A DNA stretch of 54,856 nt from a virus. The translations under genes and the position numbers were made by a program. The stretch spans positions 1 through 54,856 of IMG/VR virus record IMGVR_UViG_3300042565_002302. The stretch is one strand, 5' to 3'. A model generated the notes under the pieces. It was not told the DNA's origin. It made no database searches and saw only the letters and a list, made by a program, of their open reading frames with translations. Position 1 is the first letter of the stretch. The number at the start of each line of letters is the position of its first letter. Shown here in pieces: positions 22,300-30,925 of this stretch.

Positions 22300-22680
22300 A
22301 GATGTTTGATACGTATCAGGAAATGCTTGAGTTAATATATCATCCACACCTTTTGTTAAATTATATTTCTTAGATATTTTAACAGATAAATTATATAATT
22401 TTACATCCCTTACTTTTAAATCTTTTCTACCCTTATAATTACCATCAATTATTTCTTGTTTAATTTGTTCTGGTGTCATTTTATCATAAAATAATGTTTT
22501 AATATAACCCACTAAACCTTGCTTTCTAGCTTTATCGTATAATTCAGGAAATTTAACTTCAAATTCGTCAATGTCATTAACAATATTTATCGCCTGCTTA
22601 ATTTCTTCCCACCATAGACTAGGAGCACCTTCATTTAATAAAAGTGAATTAAATTGTTGTTCAGTAATTATTATTCTCAT
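21574..22680 (-). CDS. Leader-bearing protein with 49-residue tandem repeats
   Basis: 368 residues. The leader MRIIITEQQFNSLLLNEG has L15-N16-E17 before G18, the best match to the T4 prohead-protease site in the window. After an N-terminal region and a degenerate unit (68-127) come five repeats at exact 49-residue spacing (W128, R177, W226, W275, W324): W-T-P-E-L-I-R-Q-E-F-K-K-G-D-Y then R-x-D-L...A-L-Y-x-A-A-K-R-x-G-M-L-D-E-L. The x-A-L-Y-x-A-A-x-x-x-G-x-L-D-E pattern recalls short helical repeats of phage proteins and homing-endonuclease tails, which suggests DNA binding. No nuclease motif is seen. Confidence 0.65.
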   Translation of the reverse strand: MRIIITEQQFNSLLLNEGAPSLWWEEIKQAINIVNDIDEFEVKFPELYDKARKQGLVGYIKTLFYDKMTPEQIKQEIIDGNYKGRKDLKVRDVKLYNLSVKISKKYNLTKGVDDILTQAFPDTYQTSWTPELIRQEFKKGDYNSRSDLKEKNNALYFAAKKRGMLDELIPHTLIIKRTPEQIRKEFYDGDYKSRKDLVNKNNALFLAAKRLGMLDELIPDKLIISWTPELIRQEFKKGDYKGRGDLQIKNKALYLAAKRRGMLDELFPDTLQTSWTPELIRQEFKKGDYKSRGDLQIKNFALYNAARKRKMLDELIPDTLQISWTPELIRQEFKKGDYKGRKDLVDKNNALYLAARRRGMLDELIPKK

Positions 22681-22685
22681 ATTTC

Positions 22686-22693
22686 TATAAATA
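22686..22693 (-). promoter_or_regulatory. TATTTATA octamer before the 49-residue-repeat gene
   Basis: Coding-strand TATTTATA ends 5 nt before the ATG at 22680, in the shared context AAAAGTAAGTATTTATA. Confidence 0.45.
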
Positions 22694-22729
22694 CTTACTT
22701 TTTACTTAAAGATTAGTATTATTTAACTT

Positions 22730-25495
22730 ATGGAGAATAAATATAAATCACCAACAATACGAGTAGAATGGGAAGATTTCCCAGAAAACTTTACAAAGGA
22801 AAGAAAACTTAGAGTTAAATCATACTTCCAAAAGAAATATAATACCCAAAAAATATCTATTGTTCTTAAACCGAAAAAAATTAAACAATCGGAACAAACT
22901 GAAATTATTTCTGAAAACTTATTCGATCTTAACTACCAAAAGAAACTTATTAAAGAATATGTTTCACTAAATGGTAATAACATTGATTCGGAGTTTATTG
23001 AAAAATTAGATGGTAAAGTAAATGAAAAATTAATCACTAAAAAAGATCTATCATTCAAGATAAATGAATGTAAAATTAAATCAATCCAATTCTCTAATTT
23101 TCTTTCATATGGGGATAATAATCAAATAAACTTTGAGAAAATACCCGGTATTACCATTATTAACTCAAACCCTGAAAATCAAGGAGGTAAAACTACGTTA
23201 TTAAACTCAATCGTTTTCCTTTTATTTGGTTCAACATTTTCAACCAAAAAAAATGAAGAAATCTTTAACCTATACACAGATAAAAATGAAGTTAAAGTGT
23301 CAGGTGTAATTCAAATTGACGATCACGATTTTAGATTGGATAGAACACTTACCAGAAAACCTAAAAAGAAGGGTTCCGCTGAATGGTCTTATTCATCTGT
23401 ATTCAATTTCTTTAAACTAAATCCTGATGGAACAGAAGTGAATGAAACAGAAGAACAAAGAAAAGAAACTGAAAAAGTTCTTAAACAAAATATTGGTGAT
23501 ATTGATGATTTTCTTTTAACCATTATCGCCACTTCAGATAACCTTGAAGATTTAATCCACGCAGGGGCTACTGATAGAGGTAAAATATTTTCAAGATTTA
23601 TGGGTTTAGATATTTTACAAGAAAAAGGTGATATATGTAAAACCCTTTATACTGAATACCAAAAAAGTCTTAAATCTAATCAATTTAATACCGAACAACT
23701 TAAAAATGAAATTGATTTACATAAAGAAGAAATATCTAAAATTAAAGAAGATATTTTGGATAGACAAACCAAAATTGATACAATTAAATTAGATATAGAT
23801 AGTTTAAATATTCAAAAGGATAATTTACTTAAAAATATAATTAAAATCGATCCTGAGATAGTTAAATTGTCTTATACATCACTTCTAAGTGATAAATCTT
23901 CAACTGAAAAATTATTATCAGATAAAGAAACACAATATAAAACACTTAAAACAGATATTGATGGATTAGAACACTTTTATGAAGAAACTAAATACAATTC
24001 TTTATTGGAAAAAGAAAAAGAACTTCTTTCAGTTTTATCAAAATATAAATCTAACTTAGATACCATTAAGGAAGAGAATACTAAACTAGAACTTAAATTA
24101 TCTGAAAAAGATTTAATTGATAAAACAATTATTGATTTAGAAAATCAGATTAAAGAAAAAGAAAGTTCAATTTTAGAACATATGTTTAATCAGGATGCGT
24201 TGGATAACCTTATAACTGAACTTGGTGTTATTACCAATGAAAGGGCTAACAATAATAAAGATATTCTATCCACATTAGATTTAATTAAACAATTGGAAGA
24301 AGGTGAGTTTTGTCCAACTTGTAAAAGAAAATTAGAAGATGTGGATCATACAGATGAAATCAACCAATTAAAACAAAAAGTGAAAGATTTAAAGGTGACT
24401 AATGAAACAAATATGCTACTTTTAACCGAACTAAATGATAAGGTTGATATTCAAAAAGGAGAAAAACTTAAATTGGATAATAACTTATTAATTGAAAGGG
24501 GTATTGAAAAATTAAAGTCATCTATTGATATTAATAAAACCAAATTGGAAACAATGACTGAAGCTCAAAATACTATTGAAACTAATAAAGGTAGAATATC
24601 TAAAGGTGAAACTCTAATTAATTCTAAACAATCTGAATTAGATGTCATATTAAAAGATATCAAATACCAAAAAGAACAAAAAGGTATATTAGATACCAAA
24701 TTAAATAATGAAATACTACTTTCAAGAATTGAGTTAGATGTAGAAAGATTAAAAAATAAGTTTAATACAATATTATCAAACATTCAGAAGTATGAAGATA
24801 ATGTAGTGAATATTGAGAATAATAAAACAATTGAAGCAAAGACAAATGTATTACAATTTGACATTAATACTAAGTCAGATGAAATGAATGGTTTTAATGA
24901 AGATGTTGCGGTATTCCAAGTTAATATTAAGAATATAGATAAGATTATTTTGGATAAGGAAAACACAATTAAAACAATCGCTATTGAGGAAAAGTATATT
25001 AAAACGTTTGACTTCTATATTGAAATGTTCGGTAAGAATGGTATCGTTAAATTGATTTTAAGGGATAAAATACCTTATATCAATGATAGATTAAATGATT
25101 TATTAGGTGATTTAACAAACTTCTCAATCAAAATTAATATTAACGATAAAAAAGAATTAGAGTTTGTGATGTCGGATAATGCAACAGGTTTAGATAAGTT
25201 CTTATATACTGGTTCAGGTTTTGAAAGGACAATGGGGGCATTGGCATTAAGACAGGTATTGGTTGAGATTAATTGCTTACCGAAGTTTAATATGTTATTC
25301 TTAGATGAAGTATTGGGTAAGGTAGGTAAAATGAACTTGGATAAGGTTGAGATGTTATTGAGTAGGATAAAGGATAATTACGATAATGTAATGTTTATAA
25401 CCCATAACGAGGAAACGAAGAGTTGGGGTGATTTTAATATTGTCGTGACTAAGGAAGATAATATATCAAGGATTGATTTAGTGGGGATGAATTAA
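22730..25495 (+). CDS. SbcC/Rad50-like recombination ATPase (T4 gp46-like)
   Basis: 921 residues. The ABC-type head begins at IKSIQFSNFLSYGDNNQINF (117-136). Walker A is a variant (NPENQGGKTT, 147-156), followed by a long coiled coil broken by a zinc hook C-P-T-C near 527-530. Walker B is MLFLDEV near 855-861. With a gp47/SbcD-like nuclease it would resect DNA ends in recombination-dependent replication. That partner is not in the window; the phosphoesterase at 26853 does not look like it. An N-terminal extension of about 115 residues (IRVEWEDFPENFTKERKLRV) precedes the canonical start and is unusual. Confidence 0.88.
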   Translation: MENKYKSPTIRVEWEDFPENFTKERKLRVKSYFQKKYNTQKISIVLKPKKIKQSEQTEIISENLFDLNYQKKLIKEYVSLNGNNIDSEFIEKLDGKVNEKLITKKDLSFKINECKIKSIQFSNFLSYGDNNQINFEKIPGITIINSNPENQGGKTTLLNSIVFLLFGSTFSTKKNEEIFNLYTDKNEVKVSGVIQIDDHDFRLDRTLTRKPKKKGSAEWSYSSVFNFFKLNPDGTEVNETEEQRKETEKVLKQNIGDIDDFLLTIIATSDNLEDLIHAGATDRGKIFSRFMGLDILQEKGDICKTLYTEYQKSLKSNQFNTEQLKNEIDLHKEEISKIKEDILDRQTKIDTIKLDIDSLNIQKDNLLKNIIKIDPEIVKLSYTSLLSDKSSTEKLLSDKETQYKTLKTDIDGLEHFYEETKYNSLLEKEKELLSVLSKYKSNLDTIKEENTKLELKLSEKDLIDKTIIDLENQIKEKESSILEHMFNQDALDNLITELGVITNERANNNKDILSTLDLIKQLEEGEFCPTCKRKLEDVDHTDEINQLKQKVKDLKVTNETNMLLLTELNDKVDIQKGEKLKLDNNLLIERGIEKLKSSIDINKTKLETMTEAQNTIETNKGRISKGETLINSKQSELDVILKDIKYQKEQKGILDTKLNNEILLSRIELDVERLKNKFNTILSNIQKYEDNVVNIENNKTIEAKTNVLQFDINTKSDEMNGFNEDVAVFQVNIKNIDKIILDKENTIKTIAIEEKYIKTFDFYIEMFGKNGIVKLILRDKIPYINDRLNDLLGDLTNFSIKININDKKELEFVMSDNATGLDKFLYTGSGFERTMGALALRQVLVEINCLPKFNMLFLDEVLGKVGKMNLDKVEMLLSRIKDNYDNVMFITHNEETKSWGDFNIVVTKEDNISRIDLVGMN

Positions 25496-25497
25496 AT

Positions 25498-25526
25498 AAA
25501 AAAAGGGACTATTAAGTCCCTTTTTT
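25498..25526. terminator. Bidirectional rho-independent terminator
   Basis: The stem A-rich/GGGACT (25498-25510) pairs with AGTCCC/T-rich (25515-25526) around an ATTA loop. T-runs on both strands serve the convergent gp46 gene and the gene ending at 25525. Confidence 0.8.
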
Positions 25527-26061
25527 ATTTTAAATTTTCTTTATTACTTTCATACCACTCATACCAAATAACATCAACATCAAATTTATTATTATGTTCA
25601 TCATATAGATAAAAAATATTATTTCGTTTTAATTTATCATTCCATTTAATGCAATCACCTATATTATATTTTTCAAATTGCCAACCTTTAAATCCTTTAG
25701 AGTTATTTAAAGTTTTAGGGATATATAATAGTACTTGTAAGGATTTTAATGTTAATTTAAATGTTTCAACATCATCCCACTTACGATATAATTTATTTTC
25801 ATAAATGTATAATACAATATTACTAATACCAACCAAATGATCCTTTACAAACTTTTCAGATTCTAAATCAGTAACATATGGTAATACATAAGATGTATCA
25901 GTTAAATTATTATCAAAAACTATCGGATTTCTTAGTGCTGTTGATATTGTCTTAATTAAATATTCATCCTTATGTTTTTCCCATAATTCTTCCATCATTA
26001 AAAATAAACCTTTACACATTATAAAATAATTGTTCCAAGTTTTAGTACTTCTTTTACCCAT
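25525..26061 (-). CDS. Conserved phage hypothetical protein
   Basis: 178 residues. The N-terminal stretch (WNNYFIMCKGLFLMMEELWE, ISTALRNPIVFDNN) I recall from uncharacterised phage proteins. The C-terminal half is aromatic-rich (VIWYEWYESNKENL). No catalytic motif is visible. It is the last gene of the minus-strand block before the shared terminator. Confidence 0.55.
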   Translation of the reverse strand: MGKRSTKTWNNYFIMCKGLFLMMEELWEKHKDEYLIKTISTALRNPIVFDNNLTDTSYVLPYVTDLESEKFVKDHLVGISNIVLYIYENKLYRKWDDVETFKLTLKSLQVLLYIPKTLNNSKGFKGWQFEKYNIGDCIKWNDKLKRNNIFYLYDEHNNKFDVDVIWYEWYESNKENLK

Positions 26062-26119
26062 TAAAATTCATTATAATCATTTTTTCTAAAAAAACAAAAA
26101 AAAAGTAATTTATTTATCA

Positions 26120-26860
26120 TTATTTTAATTTTTCTTCACTATATTTTACTTGTTCTAAACTTATTTCAGAACCAATGTAATTCATATTAAGGTTTTTACA
26201 AGCTAAAGCCGTTGTTCCTGTTCCCATAAATGGATCGTATACCAAATTACCCTCAGTTGAGTAAATTGATAATAATTTCTCACATAATTCAGTTGAATAC
26301 GTTGCTTTATTTAGATTATTACTACCATCATTATTCTTTGCAGTTATGAAATTGTCAATTATTTCATAATAGTTTTGCCCTTTAGGTGATGTTTTAACCA
26401 CTTTTTTATGACAATTAAAAGTTTTTAACTCATCTTTCCTACAAAAAATATAAATGAACTCAACAATCCTATTTAATCTATTATAAGATGCTGGATGTGG
26501 AATACTATTTGATTTCTTCCAAATAATAGTATCGGCAACCATAAAACTTGTATTTCCTATGATTGCCGAAACCAATAAATAAGGTAATGATGGAGTTTCA
26601 ATTGAATATGAAAAGTTGTATATTACCACACCATTAGGTTTCAATACCTTATCAAATAATTTGAATATATCTATTGTCCATTTAATGTATTCATCTTCAC
26701 TCTTCCAATCATTATAGGTGTCATATCTTGATTGTTTATCAGCGTAACCACCTTTCCTTTTTGTCATATTGTATGGTGGGGATGTTAATATCACATCAAC
26801 CGATTTATCAACCATTTTATCCATAGTCAATAAACAATCTTCATTATAAAGCTTATTCAT
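26120..26860 (-). CDS. N4/N6-class DNA methyltransferase (beta class)
   Basis: 246 residues. Catalytic motif IV T-S-P-P-Y-N (26-31) is near the N-terminus and the SAM-binding motif D-P-F-M-G-T-G near the C-terminus, the permuted order of the N4/N6 beta class. The TSPPYN form is used by both N4-cytosine and N6-adenine enzymes, so the base is uncertain. It overlaps the phosphoesterase gene by 8 nt. It is the second methylase in the window, from a different class than the Dam-like one, and probably extends protection against host restriction. Confidence 0.88.
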   Translation of the reverse strand: MNKLYNEDCLLTMDKMVDKSVDVILTSPPYNMTKRKGGYADKQSRYDTYNDWKSEDEYIKWTIDIFKLFDKVLKPNGVVIYNFSYSIETPSLPYLLVSAIIGNTSFMVADTIIWKKSNSIPHPASYNRLNRIVEFIYIFCRKDELKTFNCHKKVVKTSPKGQNYYEIIDNFITAKNNDGSNNLNKATYSTELCEKLLSIYSTEGNLVYDPFMGTGTTALACKNLNMNYIGSEISLEQVKYSEEKLK

Positions 26861-27533
26861 CTACAAAATCAAATTTCCCTTCTTTATATTCCACCACTAT
26901 TGGCTTATTAACTGGTTGGTATTCCTCATTACAAGTGCTCGCATTTACAAATAATACACCCTCATATTCTTTATAACCGTACCCACAATGTATATGTCCA
27001 AAAACATTTAATTTAGGTTTTACAACCATAATTCTACTAAGCAAATCCTGACATCCAACATTGGTTAAATCCCAAGGCATAAAATCACACATATACTTTG
27101 GTGGTCCGTGCGTAATCAATATATCAGTATCTTCAGGAATTAAAACCCATTTTTCAACCAATGGTAATCCTCTTCCCAAATTAAACGCCCAATTATAAAA
27201 CTCAGGTTGCCACGGAGTTCCATAGAATTTCATACCGTCAATAACTATCTCACTATCTTCTAAATAATGAACATTCTTCGGTAATCCTTCAATTAATTTA
27301 TCAAGCCAAGCTGGTTTTAATTCAAACGATAATTCGTGATTACCAGCAATGAATACCACATGTTCAAACTTCTCAGATTGTTTTTCAATCCACTTAAAGA
27401 AGTTTTTAACCTCACTTTCCCTTCCAACACCTGAAAAATCACCTGAATGGATAAGAATATTACCTTCAGGTAATTCAATTTTATTATGCTTATTATGTGT
27501 ATCACTAATCAATACAAACTTTTTGTTTTCCAT
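26853..27533 (-). CDS. Calcineurin-like metallophosphoesterase
   Basis: 226 residues from the ATG at 27533, just after the upstream stop; an in-frame ATG at 27569 overlaps that gene. Metal-binding motifs appear in order: FVLISDTHNKH, LIHSGDFSG, VFIAGNHELSF, ILITHGPP and VFGHIHCGYG. These are the complete D-x-H / G-D / G-N-H-E / H / G-H-x-H set. The compact length suits small cytoplasmic phosphodiesterases or phosphatases. The substrate is unknown. It could act on cyclic nucleotides or RNA ends given the RNA-repair genes nearby, but that is inference. Confidence 0.85.
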   Translation of the reverse strand: MENKKFVLISDTHNKHNKIELPEGNILIHSGDFSGVGRESEVKNFFKWIEKQSEKFEHVVFIAGNHELSFELKPAWLDKLIEGLPKNVHYLEDSEIVIDGMKFYGTPWQPEFYNWAFNLGRGLPLVEKWVLIPEDTDILITHGPPKYMCDFMPWDLTNVGCQDLLSRIMVVKPKLNVFGHIHCGYGYKEYEGVLFVNASTCNEEYQPVNKPIVVEYKEGKFDFVDE

Positions 27534-27535
27534 TT

Positions 27536-27835
27536 CTATTCCGCTCTCAATTTTCTTATATACTTCCAATACTTTCTAACAGGATCTCTGGTTAATTCAT
27601 GTAAGAAAGTAAGATACTTAATGTGTGGTGGTGAAAATAATTCTTCCCTTGTGGGATTATTTTTCCACCTTTTAAATTCTTCTTCCGATGCTGGTTCAAT
27701 ACCCAAAATAACCATTTCTTTTAATTTGTAATAACCCGAACATTGACTATCTATTGATAGTTTTGAACAGTATAATCCATCCAAATACTTCTCACAAAAA
27801 TTATCAAATGGTGATGGTCTCCAAAAACTTTTCAT
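27536..27835 (-). CDS. Hypothetical protein
   Basis: 99 residues. MKSFWRPSPFDNFCEKYLDG, three more Cys, and IEPASEEEFKRWKNNPTREE. No family was recognised. It overlaps the upstream membrane gene by 4 nt (ATGA), and the phosphoesterase start follows closely. Confidence 0.5.
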   Translation of the reverse strand: MKSFWRPSPFDNFCEKYLDGLYCSKLSIDSQCSGYYKLKEMVILGIEPASEEEFKRWKNNPTREELFSPPHIKYLTFLHELTRDPVRKYWKYIRKLRAE

Positions 27836-28029
27836 TTTCTTAGTGGGTTATTTTTTTTAACTTTGTATATTATGTATCGGACATGCATCCAAGGCCCAAA
27901 CCATACAATAGATATAATAACACAAATGATAAATAACCAACTTGGGTAAATAAAAAACCCAAGAATACAAGGTATTACTAGTATTAAGTAACCCAAAAAC
28001 GCAAATAATATTTTATATAAATTTCTCAT
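27832..28029 (-). CDS. Small two-segment membrane protein
   Basis: 65 residues. Two hydrophobic segments (ILFAFLGYLILVIPCILGFF and WLFIICVIISIVWFG) and a basic tail (YKVKKNNPLRK). A host-type promoter lies directly upstream, so it probably heads the transcript leading to the phosphoesterase and methylase genes. Function unknown. Confidence 0.55.
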   Translation of the reverse strand: MRNLYKILFAFLGYLILVIPCILGFFIYPSWLFIICVIISIVWFGPWMHVRYIIYKVKKNNPLRK

Positions 28030-28033
28030 AATA

Positions 28034-28065
28034 CAAATATAGTAAAAAAAATAAAATAAAACAAA
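28034..28065 (-). promoter_or_regulatory. Bacteroidota-type promoter
   Basis: Minus-strand TTTG (28062-28065), 20-nt spacer, TATATTTG (28034-28041), just upstream of the membrane protein start at 28029 (a 5'UTR of only a few nt). Confidence 0.65.
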
Positions 28066-28431
28066 TTAATTTTTAAACTCATTATCCTGATTTTTAATAA
28101 CACCATCACCTTTTGACCACTCCAAAAGTTTAGCTTTAACACATAATTTTAGTTCGTCTATTTTTGAAATCGGACAACGGAAATTAACCATTTTTGTAGG
28201 TTCGTTGTATTTAGATTTAGCAACCCTTGTTTCTTTTTTTTTCTTTGATTTCACACTAATAACTTCACCCAATAAACTTTCATCAACCAAATATTTATTG
28301 TTAGCCCCAGGTTTTCCACCACCAGTTATTAAATCAGGATAAATTTCTTTTAATCTTTTAACCTTCTCCTTAATCCACCTACGTTTAATAGTGGTTAATT
28401 TTGATATTTCTTCAATAGTAAATCTTTTCAT
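28066..28431 (-). CDS. Probable helix-turn-helix DNA-binding protein
   Basis: 121 residues. FTIEEISKLTTIKRRWIKEK and VKRLKEIYPDLI at the N-terminus look like a MerR/HTH-type first-helices pair followed by a G-rich loop (GGGKPGANNKYLV). The middle is a basic linker (KSKKKKETRVAKSK). The C-terminal part has RCPISKIDELKLCV. A regulatory role is inferred from composition only. Confidence 0.45.
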   Translation of the reverse strand: MKRFTIEEISKLTTIKRRWIKEKVKRLKEIYPDLITGGGKPGANNKYLVDESLLGEVISVKSKKKKETRVAKSKYNEPTKMVNFRCPISKIDELKLCVKAKLLEWSKGDGVIKNQDNEFKN

Positions 28432-28462
28432 CTTACAATAATAATAAATTTATTTACACCCA

Positions 28463-29689
28463 TTATTCAATTTCTTTATTCCAAAAAGGTTTTTGATATT
28501 CGGGTTTTAACATCCTCCATATTGTTTGTGAATAATCTTTCCTATCCCATAATGAAAACAATATAGGTTGATACTCTCTTGGTTGTTCTTTAACCCACAT
28601 AGCATATTCCTTCTTTCCAACACTGTCAAATGGGAAATCAGGTCTTTTTGATTTAAAATTATCAAATAAATCATTACAATTTTCTTCAATAACCCAATAA
28701 TCTGTTTTTAATTTTTCAACATAATTTTTTACTTTAACATCGAACTCGTCAGGAACTCTATCTAAAAACTCATTAAAGTTTGTTTTATTCTTTAAACATT
28801 CCCAAATATCTACATTAGAAAAATTAGTTAATAAACGATGCAAACGAACGTATTCATCCGACTTAATTTTAGCTCTAATACCTGATTGATGAAACTTAAT
28901 TACAAACCCTTCTCGGTTATTACCAATCATAGATTTAATTTGTTTAATATCAGTTAAACCATCATATTTCTTAACAATGTTTATACCAATATTATTCAAT
29001 AGATTTTTGAACCTGATATCATCACTATTATCTGAATGTATATTAACCTCATAACCACTTTTGGTATGTATCATTCCAAGTAAAACCAAATCCTCAAAAT
29101 CATAGCTACACACTATTCTGTTCTCAGGATAAATTATCTCAAATATATAAGTATAGTCAGGATGTAATTTACTATATTTGTATTTTTCAAGTAATTTACA
29201 ACCTTTAACAGATTGATTTGATGTGAATGAACCCTTAGATGTGAATATCCATTCACCTTTTGTTTTTGGTGTTGGGACATAATACGGATCATCATAATTA
29301 GGTAAGTTGTTTGGGTCAAAGAACCTTTCCATACCTGTTTCATAATTATTATCGAACCATAAGTTATATCTACTATCTTCACTTAATTTATATTCATAAT
29401 AAAAAAGAATACCTAAAGAACCATCCATTTTCTCATATACATCAAACTCTTCATTCGGTATAGATGGAAGTTCTTCAATATTAAAGAATTTTGTCATACC
29501 TTTAGCGATTAATACCCCCCTATCATCAGTTATTAAAGGTCTAGCATTCATAGTAATATCATCCCAATTTTTATTAAATTGACAGTCACGACTATAATTC
29601 CACATAAATAAAGGTAAATTTGGATGTTTTTTTACTACCAATAACCCATTATTAACATATTCATTTAATGTATTTATATCATATTTCAT
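28463..29689 (-). CDS. T4 Rnl1-like RNA ligase
   Basis: 408 residues. Nucleotidyltransferase motif I is K87-M-D-G-S, preceded by DDRGVLIAKGMTKFFN, which is characteristic of Rnl1-type ligases. Further motifs are FTSKGSF, FEIIYPENRIV, EGFVIKF and RAKIKSDEYV (motifs III-V). The C-terminal 120 residues are helical, as in T4 Rnl1 (374 aa). The family seals tRNAs cut by host anticodon nucleases. A CCA-type nucleotidyltransferase and a P-loop kinase lie immediately upstream, supporting a tRNA-repair role. Confidence 0.85.
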   Translation of the reverse strand: MKYDINTLNEYVNNGLLVVKKHPNLPLFMWNYSRDCQFNKNWDDITMNARPLITDDRGVLIAKGMTKFFNIEELPSIPNEEFDVYEKMDGSLGILFYYEYKLSEDSRYNLWFDNNYETGMERFFDPNNLPNYDDPYYVPTPKTKGEWIFTSKGSFTSNQSVKGCKLLEKYKYSKLHPDYTYIFEIIYPENRIVCSYDFEDLVLLGMIHTKSGYEVNIHSDNSDDIRFKNLLNNIGINIVKKYDGLTDIKQIKSMIGNNREGFVIKFHQSGIRAKIKSDEYVRLHRLLTNFSNVDIWECLKNKTNFNEFLDRVPDEFDVKVKNYVEKLKTDYWVIEENCNDLFDNFKSKRPDFPFDSVGKKEYAMWVKEQPREYQPILFSLWDRKDYSQTIWRMLKPEYQKPFWNKEIE

Positions 29690-29705
29690 TTTATTTCATT
29701 TTATT

Positions 29706-29927
29706 TTAATCTTCATCACCCCAAACTAAAGGTATTCCATTTTTTAAACTCAATTTATGTTTTTCTTTTGGTACAATATCACATAATCTAAAATCATCTG
29801 TATCAGTAAATTTAGTAAAAAAATTATTAATATTATCAATGCGGGTAACTATTTGATACCTATTTTTTTCACATCCCCAAATATCCCAACGATATATTAA
29901 AACATCGTAAATATCTATTTCCATCAT
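29706..29927 (-). CDS. Small hypothetical protein
   Basis: 73 residues from the ATG at 29927 (MMEIDIYDVLIYRWDIWG). An in-frame start at 29951 would overlap the upstream gene. It is aromatic-rich and ends LVWGDED. No family was recognised. It lies between the RNA ligase and another small gene. Confidence 0.45.
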   Translation of the reverse strand: MMEIDIYDVLIYRWDIWGCEKNRYQIVTRIDNINNFFTKFTDTDDFRLCDIVPKEKHKLSLKNGIPLVWGDED

Positions 29928-29929
29928 AA

Positions 29930-30154
29930 CTATTTTAATTTTTGATGCCATTCAACAATTCCGTGTTTTATATTGTGAACAATATAATACCCCCTACTAT
30001 TTTTTGTCACCCTATATACCACTTCACTTTCCGTTGATTTTTTAGTCATCTTATATAAGTTAAATCTACCTATATTTAAAGCAGTTAATCTTATACCTTT
30101 AATGTAAGGCCCATCCATACGAGCCTTAAAATCACTCATTTTCACATCTATCAT
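29930..30154 (-). CDS. Small basic hypothetical protein
   Basis: 74 residues with predicted beta structure (ESEVVYRVTKNSRGYYIVHN). Rich in Lys/Arg/Tyr, so RNA binding is conceivable. It lies 9 nt downstream of the nucleotidyltransferase gene in the RNA-repair cluster. No family was recognised. Confidence 0.45.
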   Translation of the reverse strand: MIDVKMSDFKARMDGPYIKGIRLTALNIGRFNLYKMTKKSTESEVVYRVTKNSRGYYIVHNIKHGIVEWHQKLK

Positions 30155-30163
30155 TATTTTAAA

Positions 30164-30898
30164 TTATTTCTCAAATGTAGGTTTTAACCACATTCCTTTA
30201 CCAAATATTATTTCAACTATTCTTGGGTTTAAATAATTAATTTCCCTTATTAAATCCAAAGTTTTAATAGTATCGTGTTTGAACATTTTCATCACTTCTT
30301 CACGAATTCTTTCACCACTTACAACTTGTTCAAGTTTATCCACAACACTATCCATTAGACAAGTTTCCCATATTCTGGGTGTTATGGTAAATCCTTTGGT
30401 AATTGAAAATCTCATAGCTCTTAAAAGTCTAAGAGGGTCATCCAACATTGTGATTTTACTATCTCTTGGTGTAATAAGAAGTTTGTTTTCCAACGCCCAT
30501 CGCCCATCAAATAAATCAATAAGGTTTCCATCAATATCTTCAGCCATTGCGTTTAATGTAAAATCCCTTCTTATCAAATCATCTTCAAGAGATCCAAGTT
30601 TCAATATTGGTCGTCTTGTTCCTTCAGTATAACCAATCTCTTTACGAGCCATTACAAAATCAGCAACCATACCTTTAAACTTATGATTTACCGGAAACTT
30701 AGCTCTAATCGTAAACATATCCGGTGTTGAAAGAAATATCTCATATCCTTCTGATTTAAGATATTCCGTCATTAAGTTAAATCCTTCTTGAACTGATTGA
30801 TTTAAATCATCTAATATGAATGTAAAGTCAATATCCTTAGAATCCAATCCAAGAAGTCTATCCCTAACACATCCCCCTACTTTATATATCTGTGGCAT
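30164..30898 (-). CDS. CCA-adding enzyme / poly(A) polymerase-type nucleotidyltransferase
   Basis: 244 residues. YKVGGCVRDRLLGLDSKDID (5-24) is the class II head signature G-G-x-V-R-D...L-x-x-D-I-D. It is followed by DFVMARKE, RRDFTLNAMAEDIDG, DLFDG and DDPLRLLRAMRFS, all standard for tRNA nucleotidyltransferases. It is shorter than bacterial enzymes (about 400 aa) because the C-terminal body/tail helices are mostly missing. It would repair tRNA 3' CCA ends or add short tails. A TATCTTTG element at 30926-30933 gives a partial promoter. Confidence 0.85.
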   Translation of the reverse strand: MPQIYKVGGCVRDRLLGLDSKDIDFTFILDDLNQSVQEGFNLMTEYLKSEGYEIFLSTPDMFTIRAKFPVNHKFKGMVADFVMARKEIGYTEGTRRPILKLGSLEDDLIRRDFTLNAMAEDIDGNLIDLFDGRWALENKLLITPRDSKITMLDDPLRLLRAMRFSITKGFTITPRIWETCLMDSVVDKLEQVVSGERIREEVMKMFKHDTIKTLDLIREINYLNPRIVEIIFGKGMWLKPTFEK

Positions 30899-30925
30899 AT
30901 TTATTTCCCTTATTTATTAATACTA

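Noticed and set aside
26853-27533. The metallophosphoesterase as the SbcD/gp47 partner of the gp46-like ATPase.
   Set aside because: It is too short, lacks the capping domain seen in SbcD/Mre11, and lies in another operon; its motifs are those of small generic phosphoesterases.
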